Below are positions 55,976 through 64,000 of a stretch of 64,000 nt of DNA, in pieces (within the stretch, counting starts at the first letter, position 1; each line of letters starts with the position of its first letter). The notes beneath the pieces are model-generated. The model did no database searches. It saw only the letters and a list, made by a program, of their open reading frames with translations, and was not told where the DNA came from. The position numbers and the translations under genes are program-made. This DNA comes from DTFZ01 sp050260375 (GTDB taxonomy: Bacteria; Bacillota; Clostridia; Christensenellales; SZUA-584), in contig JBLNCA010000006.1 of assembly GCA_050260375.1 (NCBI GenBank), positions 124,001 to 188,000 on the forward strand, written 5' to 3'.

Positions 55976-57106
55976 TTAAGGGCCGCTAATCTCGATAACG
56001 CGGCTTATAGCTTGCGCAACGTACTTGGTTGAGTTTATCGCCTGCTGAAGCGAATTGGCGTTGTGCCCCACCTCAATGAGCAGGCACATGTCGGACACCT
56101 GCTGATTGTACCTGCCCGTCTTTACGCGTATCGGGCGGGTGAAGCCTTCTTTTATGTTTTCCAGTTCGTTAGTTATGGCAAGCGCCAGCTTGTAGTTGGA
56201 CTCAAAGTAGGGCTTCCCGTCGAAACCGACTCCCGTGTAGCCCTTGCCCGTTCCTACGACGAACATAACCCTCGTGCATTCTTCGCCGTTTATTGTTACA
56301 TAATCCTTTTCGTTCTTTCCTGAGTCCCTGTGAACGTCTATGTATACCTTGAGCCCGGGATACTGCGCTGCGTATTTCTTCATAGTTTCCAGTGACTTTG
56401 AATATGCGGATTTTAAGCCTTCGCTCATATGGTCCGTTACGTCGTGCAGAACCGTATAACCGTATTCTTCAAGCGCCGCTTTTAACGCGTCTCCTACTGC
56501 CGCGACCGAATTAAACTGGTCCTTTGTGTACCACTTCCCCGCTTCGATATACTCGGCGCCCAGTATCTGCCGGTACGCCTCTTCCATATGCGTATGGTAA
56601 ATGAGTATCTGCGGCCCCCCTGCACCCACATAGAAAGACTTCGGCTCTTTGGAGTATTTTATTATCTCCATCTTTATTTCGTCAGTCGCAATGTTGAAGT
56701 CTATCTCCGTATTAACAAGGCCGTTCTGCGGCTCAACCGGCTCGGCTTTTTCCACGTCTACGCCGTAAATAATTGGCATCTCCTGTGAAAGTATAAACTT
56801 TATGGCGTCTATGTTCGCATATGCTTCGTCCGAGCCAGAAGCGCCGGGTTGGTCAACGGCGCCGTACGCGAGAATATTGTCCGCCTTATTCGTATTGGCC
56901 GCGCGCGACAAAAAAAAGACCGACAATACCAGCATAACCAGTATGGCCGCATAAAGGGCAATACGGGGTCCCCGGCAAGCTGTTAAGCTTGACGGGGTGT
57001 AAATATTTGTATTTTGGCTTCGCTTCAGCGGATACCTTTTAAATACGGGGTCCCCAAAAAGTCGCGAGGCTTTTTGGGGTGTGTATCGTTTGTATGTATA
57101 CATCAT
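55976..57106 (-). CDS. spoIIP: Stage II sporulation protein P (peptidoglycan amidase/endopeptidase)
   Basis: A 376-residue membrane-anchored amidase of the DMP engulfment complex. One helix at about residues 50-69 (YAAILVMLVLSVFFLSRAAN) precedes the external catalytic domain with ILIYHTHMEEAYRQ, VYIDVHRDSGKNEK and LIEVGHNANSLQQAI (zinc ligands His/Glu). The 49-residue cytoplasmic N-terminus is atypical: residues 8-22 and 36-49 are encoded by two copies of a palindromic repeat. AAGGAG 7 nt before ATG 57106 supports this start. The start codon lies in a 16-bp inverted repeat. Follows gpr, as in Bacillus. Confidence 0.93.
   Translation of the reverse strand: MMYTYKRYTPQKASRLFGDPVFKRYPLKRSQNTNIYTPSSLTACRGPRIALYAAILVMLVLSVFFLSRAANTNKADNILAYGAVDQPGASGSDEAYANIDAIKFILSQEMPIIYGVDVEKAEPVEPQNGLVNTEIDFNIATDEIKMEIIKYSKEPKSFYVGAGGPQILIYHTHMEEAYRQILGAEYIEAGKWYTKDQFNSVAAVGDALKAALEEYGYTVLHDVTDHMSEGLKSAYSKSLETMKKYAAQYPGLKVYIDVHRDSGKNEKDYVTINGEECTRVMFVVGTGKGYTGVGFDGKPYFESNYKLALAITNELENIKEGFTRPIRVKTGRYNQQVSDMCLLIEVGHNANSLQQAINSTKYVAQAISRVIEISGP
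56962..57001 (+). repeat. Palindromic repeat copy E, in frame inside spoIIP
   Basis: It has the TACGGGGTCCCC edge and GGGGTGTA end of the family. The centre differs: CCCCG, then CAAGCT/AGCTTG around GTTA, then CGGGG. Stem formation is kept while the sequence is changed, a sign of either a subfamily or compensatory change. It encodes YTPSSLTACRGPRI on the minus strand. Confidence 0.8.
57044..57085 (+). repeat. Palindromic repeat copy D, in frame inside spoIIP
   Basis: TACGGGGT edge, perfect 10-bp stem CCCCAAAAAG / CTTTTTGGGG with loop TCGCGAGG, end TGTGTA. It differs from copy C in only a few bases. On the minus strand it encodes YTPQKASRLFGDPV. It is 42 bp from copy E in the same orientation. 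Confidence 0.9.
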
Positions 57107-57158
57107 ATTTTCGCTCCTTAAAAAAATCTATGCGGAGCCGTGATGATGTATACATACA
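57091..57158 (-). promoter_or_regulatory. 16-bp inverted repeat pairing the spoIIP start codon
   Basis: TGTATGTATACATCAT (57091-57106) and ATGATGTATACATACA (57143-57158) are exact reverse complements, with 36 nt between. In spoIIP mRNA the start ATG is the first triplet of the 3' arm, and the AAGGAG ribosome site lies in the loop. The fold would bury the start codon and could delay translation. Confidence 0.75.
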
Positions 57159-57223
57159 TAGCGCGGCGAAGCTTGCCGTCCTGAAAGCCTTTAGTATTTT
57201 AAGGATGGCGTCGCCTTAAAAAA

Positions 57224-58147
57224 CTAGTGCATATACCTTCGCGTTTCTTCCAATGTAAGGTTCCTGTGCAGCGCGAGGTTTAGCGCATCGGATATTATGC
57301 GCGCCAGGTCCTCCACCACCTTGTCTATTTCTTTAGGCGTAACTATCATGTCGGCGCCCTCAACGTCCATCATGCCTTTTAAGAGATCTCTAATCTTCGC
57401 CTGTATCCTTGCGTCCTCCGGCGTTTTTGCCATAGCCGCTTCCAGCAAATCGTTGGCGACGGTTGAAGCGTAAACTACGAGCGGCACTCCCAAGGCCAGC
57501 ACGGGTATGCCCAGAGTCTCGCGGTCTAAAGCTTTTCGCTTGTTGCCTATGCCGGCGCCCGGCGCTATGCCGCTGTCGCCCAGCTGCACCGTCGTGCGCA
57601 CGCGATCGATGCTCCTCGATGCGAGCGAGTCAATGGCTATTACGAGCGAAGGCTTAATGTGATCAACCACGCCCTTTATTATCTCGCCCGTTTCAATGCC
57701 GGTAACGCCCAACACTCCGGGCGATATAGCGCACACGTTGCCCATGCGCTCATCGACGCTTTCGGGCACGTATTCGTGTATATGCCTTGTCACAAAAACC
57801 ATATCGCAAACGACCGGGCCTAAAGAGTCGGGCGTGACCATGTGGTTGCCAAGTCCCACTACGAGCGTGACGCCGTTTAACGCGTCTCCCGCCATAGCCT
57901 TTATCTCTTCCGCCAACGCTTTGGAACAGTTCTCGTCTATCGTAACGTCTCCGTGAGCGAGCTCTTTTGTTTCAAGCGTGACATACGTGCCCATCTTTTT
58001 TCCCAGCGCCTGCTCTCCCTCGGGCGTCGATACGATTACCTTTGTCTTTCTGATGCCCTGAATGACCTCGTTTATTACGTTTACACCCGGTATTTGCTGC
58101 TGGCCGTAAGCTTCGGTAGCCTCCATTGCCAAGTCTGTCCTTATCAT
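57224..58147 (-). CDS. gpr: Germination protease GPR
   Basis: A 307-residue atypical aspartic protease that degrades small acid-soluble spore proteins on germination. The N-terminus RTDLAMEATEAYG is a short propeptide with cleavage region. TLVVGLGNHMVTPDSLGPVV, CAISPGVLGVTGIETGEII and VIAIDSLASRSIDRVRTTVQ with TDSGI-like GDSGIAPGAGIGNKRKAL are family motifs. AAGGAGG precedes ATG 58147. In Bacillus gpr is a SigF/SigG target, and sigG is in this window. Confidence 0.96.
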   Translation of the reverse strand: MIRTDLAMEATEAYGQQQIPGVNVINEVIQGIRKTKVIVSTPEGEQALGKKMGTYVTLETKELAHGDVTIDENCSKALAEEIKAMAGDALNGVTLVVGLGNHMVTPDSLGPVVCDMVFVTRHIHEYVPESVDERMGNVCAISPGVLGVTGIETGEIIKGVVDHIKPSLVIAIDSLASRSIDRVRTTVQLGDSGIAPGAGIGNKRKALDRETLGIPVLALGVPLVVYASTVANDLLEAAMAKTPEDARIQAKIRDLLKGMMDVEGADMIVTPKEIDKVVEDLARIISDALNLALHRNLTLEETRRYMH

Positions 58148-58204
58148 AGCATTCCTCCTTTAAAATCATGGTAATAGTATTTGCAGGCTGCGGGCAAAAA
58201 ACGC

Positions 58205-58230
58205 AAAAAAAAGAAAGCGTTAAAGCTTTC
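58205..58230 (-). terminator. Intrinsic terminator of the pyrimidine operon
   Basis: On the minus strand a 6-bp stem GAAAGC/GCTTTC with a 6-nt loop is followed by eight T. It lies 17 bp after the pyrE stop and before gpr. Confidence 0.85.
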
Positions 58231-58246
58231 ATAGAGACGAAAAACG

Positions 58247-58816
58247 TTACTTTAAGTTCCTGCTTCCCGGCTTTACCGCCGGAGTGCCGGCAGCGCACAG
58301 CGGGCAGTCCTGCGGCTCGTAGGACGTTATTTCCATGCTCAGCACCGCCTCGAACGGAACGCCGAAATCCACTTTACCGTTCGAGCGGTCTACGACGCAG
58401 CCCACGCCCGCGACCTCAGCGCCGAAGGAGCGGATAAGCTCGATTACTTCCCTTACCGAGCCGCCCGTTGTGACCACGTCTTCGACGACGAGCACCCTGG
58501 CATGCTCGGGAACGCTGAAGCCGCGCCGCAGCGTCATTACGCCATTCTCGCGCTCCGCGAAGATATTGGGAACGTTAAGCTGCCTTGCCACCTCGTACGC
58601 CAGTATTATGCCGCCTATAGCCGGGTCCGCAACAAGGTCAATGCCCTTAAACCTTCCCGCAAGCTCTTTCGCTATACTTTCGGACATGTCGGGATACTGG
58701 AACAGCCTTGCGCACTGCATGTATCTGTCCGAATGTCGGCCCGATGTAAGCAGGAAATGCCCTTCGAGCATAACGCCCGATTCGCGCAGTAATTGAAGCG
58801 CTTCTTCTTTTTTCAT
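58247..58816 (-). CDS. pyrE: Orotate phosphoribosyltransferase
   Basis: A 189-residue enzyme forming orotidine monophosphate from orotate and PRPP. GHFLLTSGRHSDRYMQCARL, VADPAIGGIILAYEVAR and the PRPP loop VLVVEDVVTTGGSVREVIEL are present. ATG 58816 is behind GGAGGTATGAC. It overlaps nothing but follows pyrD by 1 bp. Last gene of the operon; pyrF was not found here. Confidence 0.97.
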   Translation of the reverse strand: MKKEEALQLLRESGVMLEGHFLLTSGRHSDRYMQCARLFQYPDMSESIAKELAGRFKGIDLVADPAIGGIILAYEVARQLNVPNIFAERENGVMTLRRGFSVPEHARVLVVEDVVTTGGSVREVIELIRSFGAEVAGVGCVVDRSNGKVDFGVPFEAVLSMEITSYEPQDCPLCAAGTPAVKPGSRNLK

Positions 58817-58817
58817 G

Positions 58818-59729
58818 TCATACCTCCAGCGCGCCCGTAAGCGCGGAAATTTTGTCTGTATTCGTCTGCGCGGCGTAAGATTCCAGTTCGGATATTATGC
58901 GCACAGGGGCTTCGGGGTCAGCAATACCCGCGGTGCCCACCATAACTGCCGTCGCTCCGCACAGCATGAACTCCGCCGCGTCCTCTCCCGTCATTATGCC
59001 GCCCAAGCCTATAACGGGTATGTCCACCGCGCGCGATACGTCGTACACCATCTTAAGCGCTACAGGCTTGATGCACGGCCCCGAGAGCCCGCCAGTTATA
59101 TTGCCGAGTATCGGGCGCCTTGACTTCGCGTCTACGGCCATAGCGGGCAGCGTGTTAATAAGCGATACCGCGTCCGCACCCGAGCGCTCAACAGCCCTTG
59201 CTATGCGAGCGACGTCTCCCGCAGCGGGCGTCAGCTTTACAATAAGAGGCTTTTTTGAAACGCTTTTTGCTTCCTTTACGCACTGCGCCGCCAAAGTTTC
59301 ATCGGTGCCCAGCACCGCGCCGCCCAGCGCTACGTTTGGGCAGGAAATGTTGAGTTCAAACATGTCTATCCGCGTATCGTTGAGCCTTTCGATGACATAT
59401 ACGTAGTCTTCTACGCATTTGCCCGCCACGTTGGCTATTATAACGGTATCAAGCGACTCCACAAACCTGTATTCTTTTTCGAGGAACCCGTCCACGCCGG
59501 GGTTTTGCAGCCCCACGCTGTTGACTATGCCCGACGCCGTCTCGGCTATCCTCGGCGGCTTGTTGCCTATGCGCTTTTCGGACGTTATCGATTTGAGCGC
59601 AATGCCGCCAAGGCGGCTTACGTCTATAAACCACGAGTGCTGCCTGCCGAAAGCAAACGTACCCGAAGCGGCGATAATGGGATTTTTTAGGACTTTCCCG
59701 CACAGCTCAACCGTCATATCCACAGCCAT
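58818..59729 (-). CDS. pyrD: Dihydroorotate dehydrogenase B, catalytic subunit (NAD+-linked class 1B)
   Basis: A 303-residue FMN enzyme. LKNPIIAASGTFAFGRQ, FELNISCPNVALGG (catalytic Cys in SCPNV) and PVIGLGGIMTGEDAAEFMLC are class 1B features. It works with PyrK, encoded immediately upstream, to pass electrons to NAD+. ATG 59729 overlaps the pyrK stop (TGATG). Confidence 0.96.
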   Translation of the reverse strand: MAVDMTVELCGKVLKNPIIAASGTFAFGRQHSWFIDVSRLGGIALKSITSEKRIGNKPPRIAETASGIVNSVGLQNPGVDGFLEKEYRFVESLDTVIIANVAGKCVEDYVYVIERLNDTRIDMFELNISCPNVALGGAVLGTDETLAAQCVKEAKSVSKKPLIVKLTPAAGDVARIARAVERSGADAVSLINTLPAMAVDAKSRRPILGNITGGLSGPCIKPVALKMVYDVSRAVDIPVIGLGGIMTGEDAAEFMLCGATAVMVGTAGIADPEAPVRIISELESYAAQTNTDKISALTGALEV

Positions 59730-60511
59730 CACAACACCACCTCGCGCAAGTCGAATACCGGGCCTTCGATGCAGACCTTTTTATACTCCAGTCCGCCGCC
59801 CGCGTCTATGCCGCACGTGCATGTGGAGCACGCGCCGAAGCCGCATCCCATACGCTGTTCCATAGACACCTGAGCGGGCACGTTGAACTTTTTAACCACT
59901 TCCTTAAGAGCCTTAAGCATCGGTATGGGCCCGCAGGCGAGTATAACGTCGGGCAAGGCCTCGTTAAGCCGCTTCTCGAGCGCCTGAGTGACGAAGCCCT
60001 TGTCTCCCAGCGTGCCGTCGTCCGACGTAACAAATATCTTTGCGCACGATTCTTTAAAGTCCCAAAGGCAGTATTCGTACTCTTTGCCCCTGTAGCCCAG
60101 GAACGCTTCGTAGTTTTTATCGCGCCATTTTTGCACTGCGGAAAGCAGCGGCGCAATGCCCACGCCGCCTCCCACGAGGAACACGGTTTTATCGCCGCTG
60201 TTAAGACTGAAGCCCCTGCCGATGGGAAGTATCGCATCGACGCCCTCGCCTACTCGCAGCTCTGAAAAAGCTTTAGTCCCCTTGCCTTTTATCTGATAGA
60301 CGAGAGTTGCCGTTTGAGATTCGGCGTCTACGGTACATATGCTGAGCGGCCGCCTTAATAGCAACTCGCCATGACCGGGCACGGCAAGGTCTGCGAACTG
60401 GCCGGGCACGAAGTGTTCAAGGTCGGCCTCGCCGCACAAAAGCCGCATACGGTATATATTGTTTGCTATCCGTTTGTTCTCCCGGACAACCGCCGTTACT
60501 TTCTTAAACAT
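59729..60511 (-). CDS. pyrK: Dihydroorotate dehydrogenase B, electron-transfer subunit
   Basis: A 260-residue FAD and [2Fe-2S] protein. FVPGQFADLAVPGHGELLLR and RRPLSICTVDAESQ bind FAD. VGGGVGIAPLLSAVQ is the NAD pocket. MGCGFGACSTCTCGI and VCIEGPVF supply four cluster Cys. ATG 60511 is 6 nt from GGAGG; it overlaps the carB stop. Confidence 0.96.
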   Translation of the reverse strand: MFKKVTAVVRENKRIANNIYRMRLLCGEADLEHFVPGQFADLAVPGHGELLLRRPLSICTVDAESQTATLVYQIKGKGTKAFSELRVGEGVDAILPIGRGFSLNSGDKTVFLVGGGVGIAPLLSAVQKWRDKNYEAFLGYRGKEYEYCLWDFKESCAKIFVTSDDGTLGDKGFVTQALEKRLNEALPDVILACGPIPMLKALKEVVKKFNVPAQVSMEQRMGCGFGACSTCTCGIDAGGGLEYKKVCIEGPVFDLREVVL

Positions 60512-63500
60512 CCGCAACCTCCGAAATGTCGCCGAGGCTTAACGGCGTTAAGTCCCTGTCGGTTTTACCGAGCTTTAAGCTGTAAAGAAGCGCTTTTGCG
60601 GTGTCGAGCGACGTCATTATCGGTATGCGGTGCTCCACTGCGTAGCGCCGCAGCTTAAAGCCGTCCCTGTCGGCTCGCCTGCCCTTGGTGGGCGTGTTGA
60701 CTATCAGCCGGAGGCTGCCGCTATTTACAAGCTCCGTTATGACTTTTGGGTCCTTGGACAGTTTAGGAACGGTGTTGGCCGCCACAAAGTTGAAATTCAG
60801 TACGTTCGCAGTGCCGGGCGTAGCGTATATGTCGTATCCGAGATAATCGAGTATCGCGGCGATCGGTATGAGCTCCTGCTTATCGCTGTCCGCGACGGTC
60901 AGCAGCGCTTTGCCCGCCTCTTTGGGCAGCGCATATCCCGAAGCGATAAGGCCTTTTAATAGCGCCTCCGAATAATCGCGCGATATGCCGAGAACCTCAC
61001 CGGTGGATTTCATCTCTGGCCCGAGCCCGACTTCTACGTCGGGCAGCTTTTCAAACGAGAACACCGGTACTTTGATTGCAGTTATGTCGCGCTGCGGATA
61101 AAGCCCGGCGCCGTATCCCATGTCTGCGAGCTTTTCGCCCAGCGAAGCCCTTACAGCGAGCGATATCATAGGCACGCCCGTAACTTTAGATATGTAAGGC
61201 ACCGTGCGGCTTGAGCGCGGGTTCACTTCTATTACATATATATCGCCGCCCGATATTACGAACTGTATGTTTACTATGCCGCGTACTTTAAGCGCCACTG
61301 CGAGTTTTTTAGTTATATCTATTATCTCTTCCCGCTGTTTGTCAGTTATCTTTCTCGCGGGATACACCGATATCGAGTCGCCCGAGTGTACGCCGGCACG
61401 CTCTATGTGCTCCATTATGCCGGGTATGAGTATATCCTCGCCGTCGCTTATTGCGTCCACCTCAAGCTCCAATCCGGTCATATATTTATCGACCAGCACC
61501 GGATGCTCCTGCTCGTACCTGCCTATTATGCGCATATACTCGCGTATGCCTTCCTCGTCCCACGCTATCTCCATGCCTTGCCCGCCGAGTACATAAGAGG
61601 GCCTTACGAGCACCGGGTAGCCGAGCTCAGCGGCGGCTTCCGCGGCCTGCTGCTCGGTAAACACCGTCCTTGCCTTGGGCCTTCTTATACCGAGCTCTTC
61701 GAGCAGCGCTTCAAATTCCTTTCTGTCTTCGGCGCGGTTAATGCTCTCAAGCGGCGTGCCTATTATATTATAGCCCATAGCCTCAACGTGCTTTGCGAGT
61801 TTAATAGCCGTCTGCCCGCCAAACTGCACTATCACCCCTTGGGGGCGTTCCTGCTCCAACACGTTGCCCACTTCCTCGGGCGTAAGCGGCTCGAAATAAA
61901 GGCGGTCGGAAGTGTCGAAGTCCGTGGATACTGTCTCGGGGTTGTTGTTTATTATTACGGTGTCGTATCCTGCCTGCTTTAGCGCCCATACGCAGTGCAC
62001 GCTGCAGTAATCGAACTCTATGCCCTGCCCTATGCGTATGGGTCCAGAGCCCAGCACAACTATAGTTTTATTCTTCGGCTCGGGCGCTTCGTTTTCGTCC
62101 TCGTACGTGGAGTAGTAATACGGGCTGATGGCATCGAACTCCGCGCCGCACGTATCTACCATTTTAAATTTGGGAAGTATGCCAAAGCTTTTCCTTAATT
62201 TGCGTATCTCCCGCTCCGTAGTGCCCGTCAGCGACGCTATAGCGTTGTCCGAAAACCCTATGCGCTTTGCTGCGCGCAGCGCTTCGGAGAAAAGAGCCGA
62301 CTTGCCCTTCGCGGCAAATTCGCTCTCGATGTCTACGATTGCCTTTATTCTGGAGAGATACCAATGATCTATGCCGGTAAGCTCATGCAGCCGCTCCAAA
62401 GAAATGCCGCGCCGCATCGCTGTCGCGACTAGGAATATGCGCTCGTCGTTCTGCTGCGATATTTTCTCGAGCAGCTCAGAGTCGCTGTAGCTTTGCGCGA
62501 ACGGAAACACGAGCGAATAAAGGTTTAATTCCAGCGAACGTACCGCCTTTAAAAAAGCGCTTTCGAAGTTAGCGCCTATTGCCATAACCTCTCCCGTTGC
62601 CTTCATCTTTGTGCCGAGATGCTTGTCGGCGGTGGTGAATTTGTCAAATGGCCACCTTGGAAATTTGACTACCACGTAATCGAGCGTCGGCTCAAACGCC
62701 GCGAAAGTCTTGCCGGTTACGGCGTTCTTTATCTCGTCAAGCCCGTAGCCTATCGCTATTTTCGCGGATATCTTTGCTATAGGGTAACCGGTCGCCTTCG
62801 AAGCCAAAGCAGACGAGCGGCTTACCCGCGGGTTGACTTCTATTACGTAATATTTCATGCTGTTTGTGTCGAGAGCGAACTGTATGTTGCAGCCGCCCTT
62901 GATATCGAGCGCCGATATTATCTTAAGCGACGCGGAGCGCAGCAGCTGGTATTCCTTGTCCCGCAACGTCTGCGACGGCGCAACGACTATGCTGTCGCCG
63001 GTGTGTATGCCCACCGGGTCTATGTTCTCCATGTTGCAGACCGTGATGCAGTTGCCTTTTGCGTCGCGAAGCACCTCGTATTCTATCTCCTTGTATCCCG
63101 CAACGCTTTTCTCTATCAGCACCTGCGACACCCTGCTCGCGCTTATGCCGCTCTTTACCGTCTCTATGAGTTCGTCTTTGTTGTTTGCTATGCCGCCTCC
63201 CGTGCCGCCCAACGTATACGCGGGTCGGACTATCACCGGATAGCCATGTTCGCCGGCAAACTCTAGCGCTTCTTCCACCGTGTTCGCGATAGCGCTTTCT
63301 ATTATCGGTTCGCCGATATCGTTCATCAAACTCTTAAAAGCTTCCCTGTCCTCCGCCTTCTTTATAGAATCGGCGTTAGTGCCCAGCATTCTGACACCGA
63401 ATTCCTCCAGCACGCCGCTCTCATAAAGCTCCATAGCGAGGTTTAATCCCGTCTGCCCGCCCAATGTCGCAAGCATGCTGTCGGGGCGCTCTTTTGCTAT

Positions 63501-63731
63501 TATGTTTCTTATTACGCCCACGGTAAGCGGCTCTATATACACTATGTCCGCTATCTCGGTGTCCGTCATTATGGTAGCGGGGTTAGAGTTGACGAGCACT
63601 ACCGTTATGCCCTCTTCCTTCAGCGCGCGGCACGCCTGCGTCCCCGCGTAGTCGAACTCGGCTGCCTGCCCAATTATTATCGGACCCGAGCCGATAACAA
63701 GCACCTTCTTTATGTCGGCTATTTTCGGCAT
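60504..63731 (-). CDS. carB: Carbamoyl-phosphate synthase large subunit
   Basis: A 1075-residue synthetase. Two ATP-grasp halves start KVLVIGSGPIIIGQAAEFDY and IVVLGSGPIRIGQGIEFDYC. Repeated IVRPAYTLGGTGGGIANN and LVRPSYVLGGQGMEIAWD loops bind ATP. The C-terminal MGS allosteric domain has GYDIYATPGTANVLNF. It makes carbamoyl phosphate from glutamine-derived ammonia and bicarbonate for pyrimidines and arginine. It overlaps carA by 13 bp. Confidence 0.98.
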   Translation of the reverse strand: MPKIADIKKVLVIGSGPIIIGQAAEFDYAGTQACRALKEEGITVVLVNSNPATIMTDTEIADIVYIEPLTVGVIRNIIAKERPDSMLATLGGQTGLNLAMELYESGVLEEFGVRMLGTNADSIKKAEDREAFKSLMNDIGEPIIESAIANTVEEALEFAGEHGYPVIVRPAYTLGGTGGGIANNKDELIETVKSGISASRVSQVLIEKSVAGYKEIEYEVLRDAKGNCITVCNMENIDPVGIHTGDSIVVAPSQTLRDKEYQLLRSASLKIISALDIKGGCNIQFALDTNSMKYYVIEVNPRVSRSSALASKATGYPIAKISAKIAIGYGLDEIKNAVTGKTFAAFEPTLDYVVVKFPRWPFDKFTTADKHLGTKMKATGEVMAIGANFESAFLKAVRSLELNLYSLVFPFAQSYSDSELLEKISQQNDERIFLVATAMRRGISLERLHELTGIDHWYLSRIKAIVDIESEFAAKGKSALFSEALRAAKRIGFSDNAIASLTGTTEREIRKLRKSFGILPKFKMVDTCGAEFDAISPYYYSTYEDENEAPEPKNKTIVVLGSGPIRIGQGIEFDYCSVHCVWALKQAGYDTVIINNNPETVSTDFDTSDRLYFEPLTPEEVGNVLEQERPQGVIVQFGGQTAIKLAKHVEAMGYNIIGTPLESINRAEDRKEFEALLEELGIRRPKARTVFTEQQAAEAAAELGYPVLVRPSYVLGGQGMEIAWDEEGIREYMRIIGRYEQEHPVLVDKYMTGLELEVDAISDGEDILIPGIMEHIERAGVHSGDSISVYPARKITDKQREEIIDITKKLAVALKVRGIVNIQFVISGGDIYVIEVNPRSSRTVPYISKVTGVPMISLAVRASLGEKLADMGYGAGLYPQRDITAIKVPVFSFEKLPDVEVGLGPEMKSTGEVLGISRDYSEALLKGLIASGYALPKEAGKALLTVADSDKQELIPIAAILDYLGYDIYATPGTANVLNFNFVAANTVPKLSKDPKVITELVNSGSLRLIVNTPTKGRRADRDGFKLRRYAVEHRIPIMTSLDTAKALLYSLKLGKTDRDLTPLSLGDISEVADV

Positions 63732-64000
63732 GAACGTTTCTCCATCATCTCGATAAACTCGTCGAACAAATAAGCCGTGTCTTCAGGGCCCGGCGAAGCC
63801 TCCGGGTGAAACTGCACGGTGAACATATCAAGGCCCTTGTAGCGTATTCCCTCTATCGTACCGTCATTCCAGTTCTTGTGGCTTACTTCAAGGCCGTCGG
63901 GCAGCGTGCTTTCCACAATCGTGTACCCGTGGTTCTGGGAAGTTATATACACCCTGTCCTTGATAAGGTCTTTTACCGGGTGGTTCGCGCCCCTGTGTCC
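63719..64000 (-). CDS. carA: Carbamoyl-phosphate synthase small subunit (C-terminal fragment)
   Basis: The last 93 codons of the glutaminase subunit; the gene enters from the right edge. GHRGANHPVKDLIKDRVYIT and SQNHGYTIVE are followed by VQFHPEASPGPEDTAYLFDE, which holds the catalytic His and Glu of the class I glutamine amidotransferase triad. The nucleophile Cys lies outside the window. Confidence 0.96.
   Translation of the reverse strand, partial: GHRGANHPVKDLIKDRVYITSQNHGYTIVESTLPDGLEVSHKNWNDGTIEGIRYKGLDMFTVQFHPEASPGPEDTAYLFDEFIEMMEKRSCRK

Overview
The window comes from the chromosome of an endospore-forming, anaerobic Firmicute, most likely class Clostridia. The evidence is a complete spoIIIA operon (AA to AH), sigG, gpr, spoIIP and a YlmC/YmxH sporulation protein, together with an adenosylcobalamin-dependent (oxygen-independent) ribonucleotide reductase, HemW, a membrane pyrophosphatase and a 2-hydroxyacyl-CoA dehydratase-type activase cassette. 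G+C is roughly half by eye. Genus cannot be fixed from this sequence. Nearly every gene is on the minus strand; only dinB, a LUD-domain gene and one membrane-protein gene are on plus, so the window probably lies within one replichore with the leading strand on minus.

Layout, left to right (transcription mostly right to left): partial ahcY and galU; divergent SOS-controlled dinB; the heat-shock operon hrcA-grpE-dnaK-dnaJ-prmA-mtaB-hinT behind a CIRCE operator; lepA-hemW; a lone plus-strand LUD gene; the transcription/translation operon rimP-nusA-rnpM-ylxQ-infB-rbfA-nrnA-truB-ribF with an attenuator-like leader; pgeF, nrdR, ymxH, sigG; an operon asp23-amaP-DUF2273-nusB-tsaD paralogue-folD-xseA-xseB-ispA; the spoIIIA operon; leuACD behind a leucine T-box; hppA; a three-gene CoA-activase cassette; an AT-rich non-coding stretch and a broken membrane-protein gene; four tRNA genes (Leu, Gly, Gly, Lys); a SEC-C protein and NADP isocitrate dehydrogenase; an EF-G-like GTPase; a membrane protein of unknown function and an orphan anti-sigma factor; an SRAP protein; nrdJ with two NrdR boxes; murI; spoIIP and gpr; and the pyrimidine operon carAB-pyrK-pyrD-pyrE, cut by the right edge.

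Regulation is unusually legible. LexA boxes lie in the dinB promoter, CIRCE precedes hrcA, paired NrdR boxes 32 bp apart overlap the nrdJ promoter (nrdR itself is in the window), a T-box precedes leuA, and a promoter-proximal terminator hairpin precedes rimP-nusA.

The most unusual signal is a family of about 40-bp palindromic repeats sharing a GGGGTCCCC edge. I find five copies. One is intergenic, one lies in frame in the infB linker, two lie in frame at the N-terminus of spoIIP, and a shortened one lies at the end of the tsaD paralogue. This resembles the protein-invading palindromic elements known from Rickettsia. A perfect 16-bp inverted repeat that pairs the spoIIP start codon is a second strong lead.
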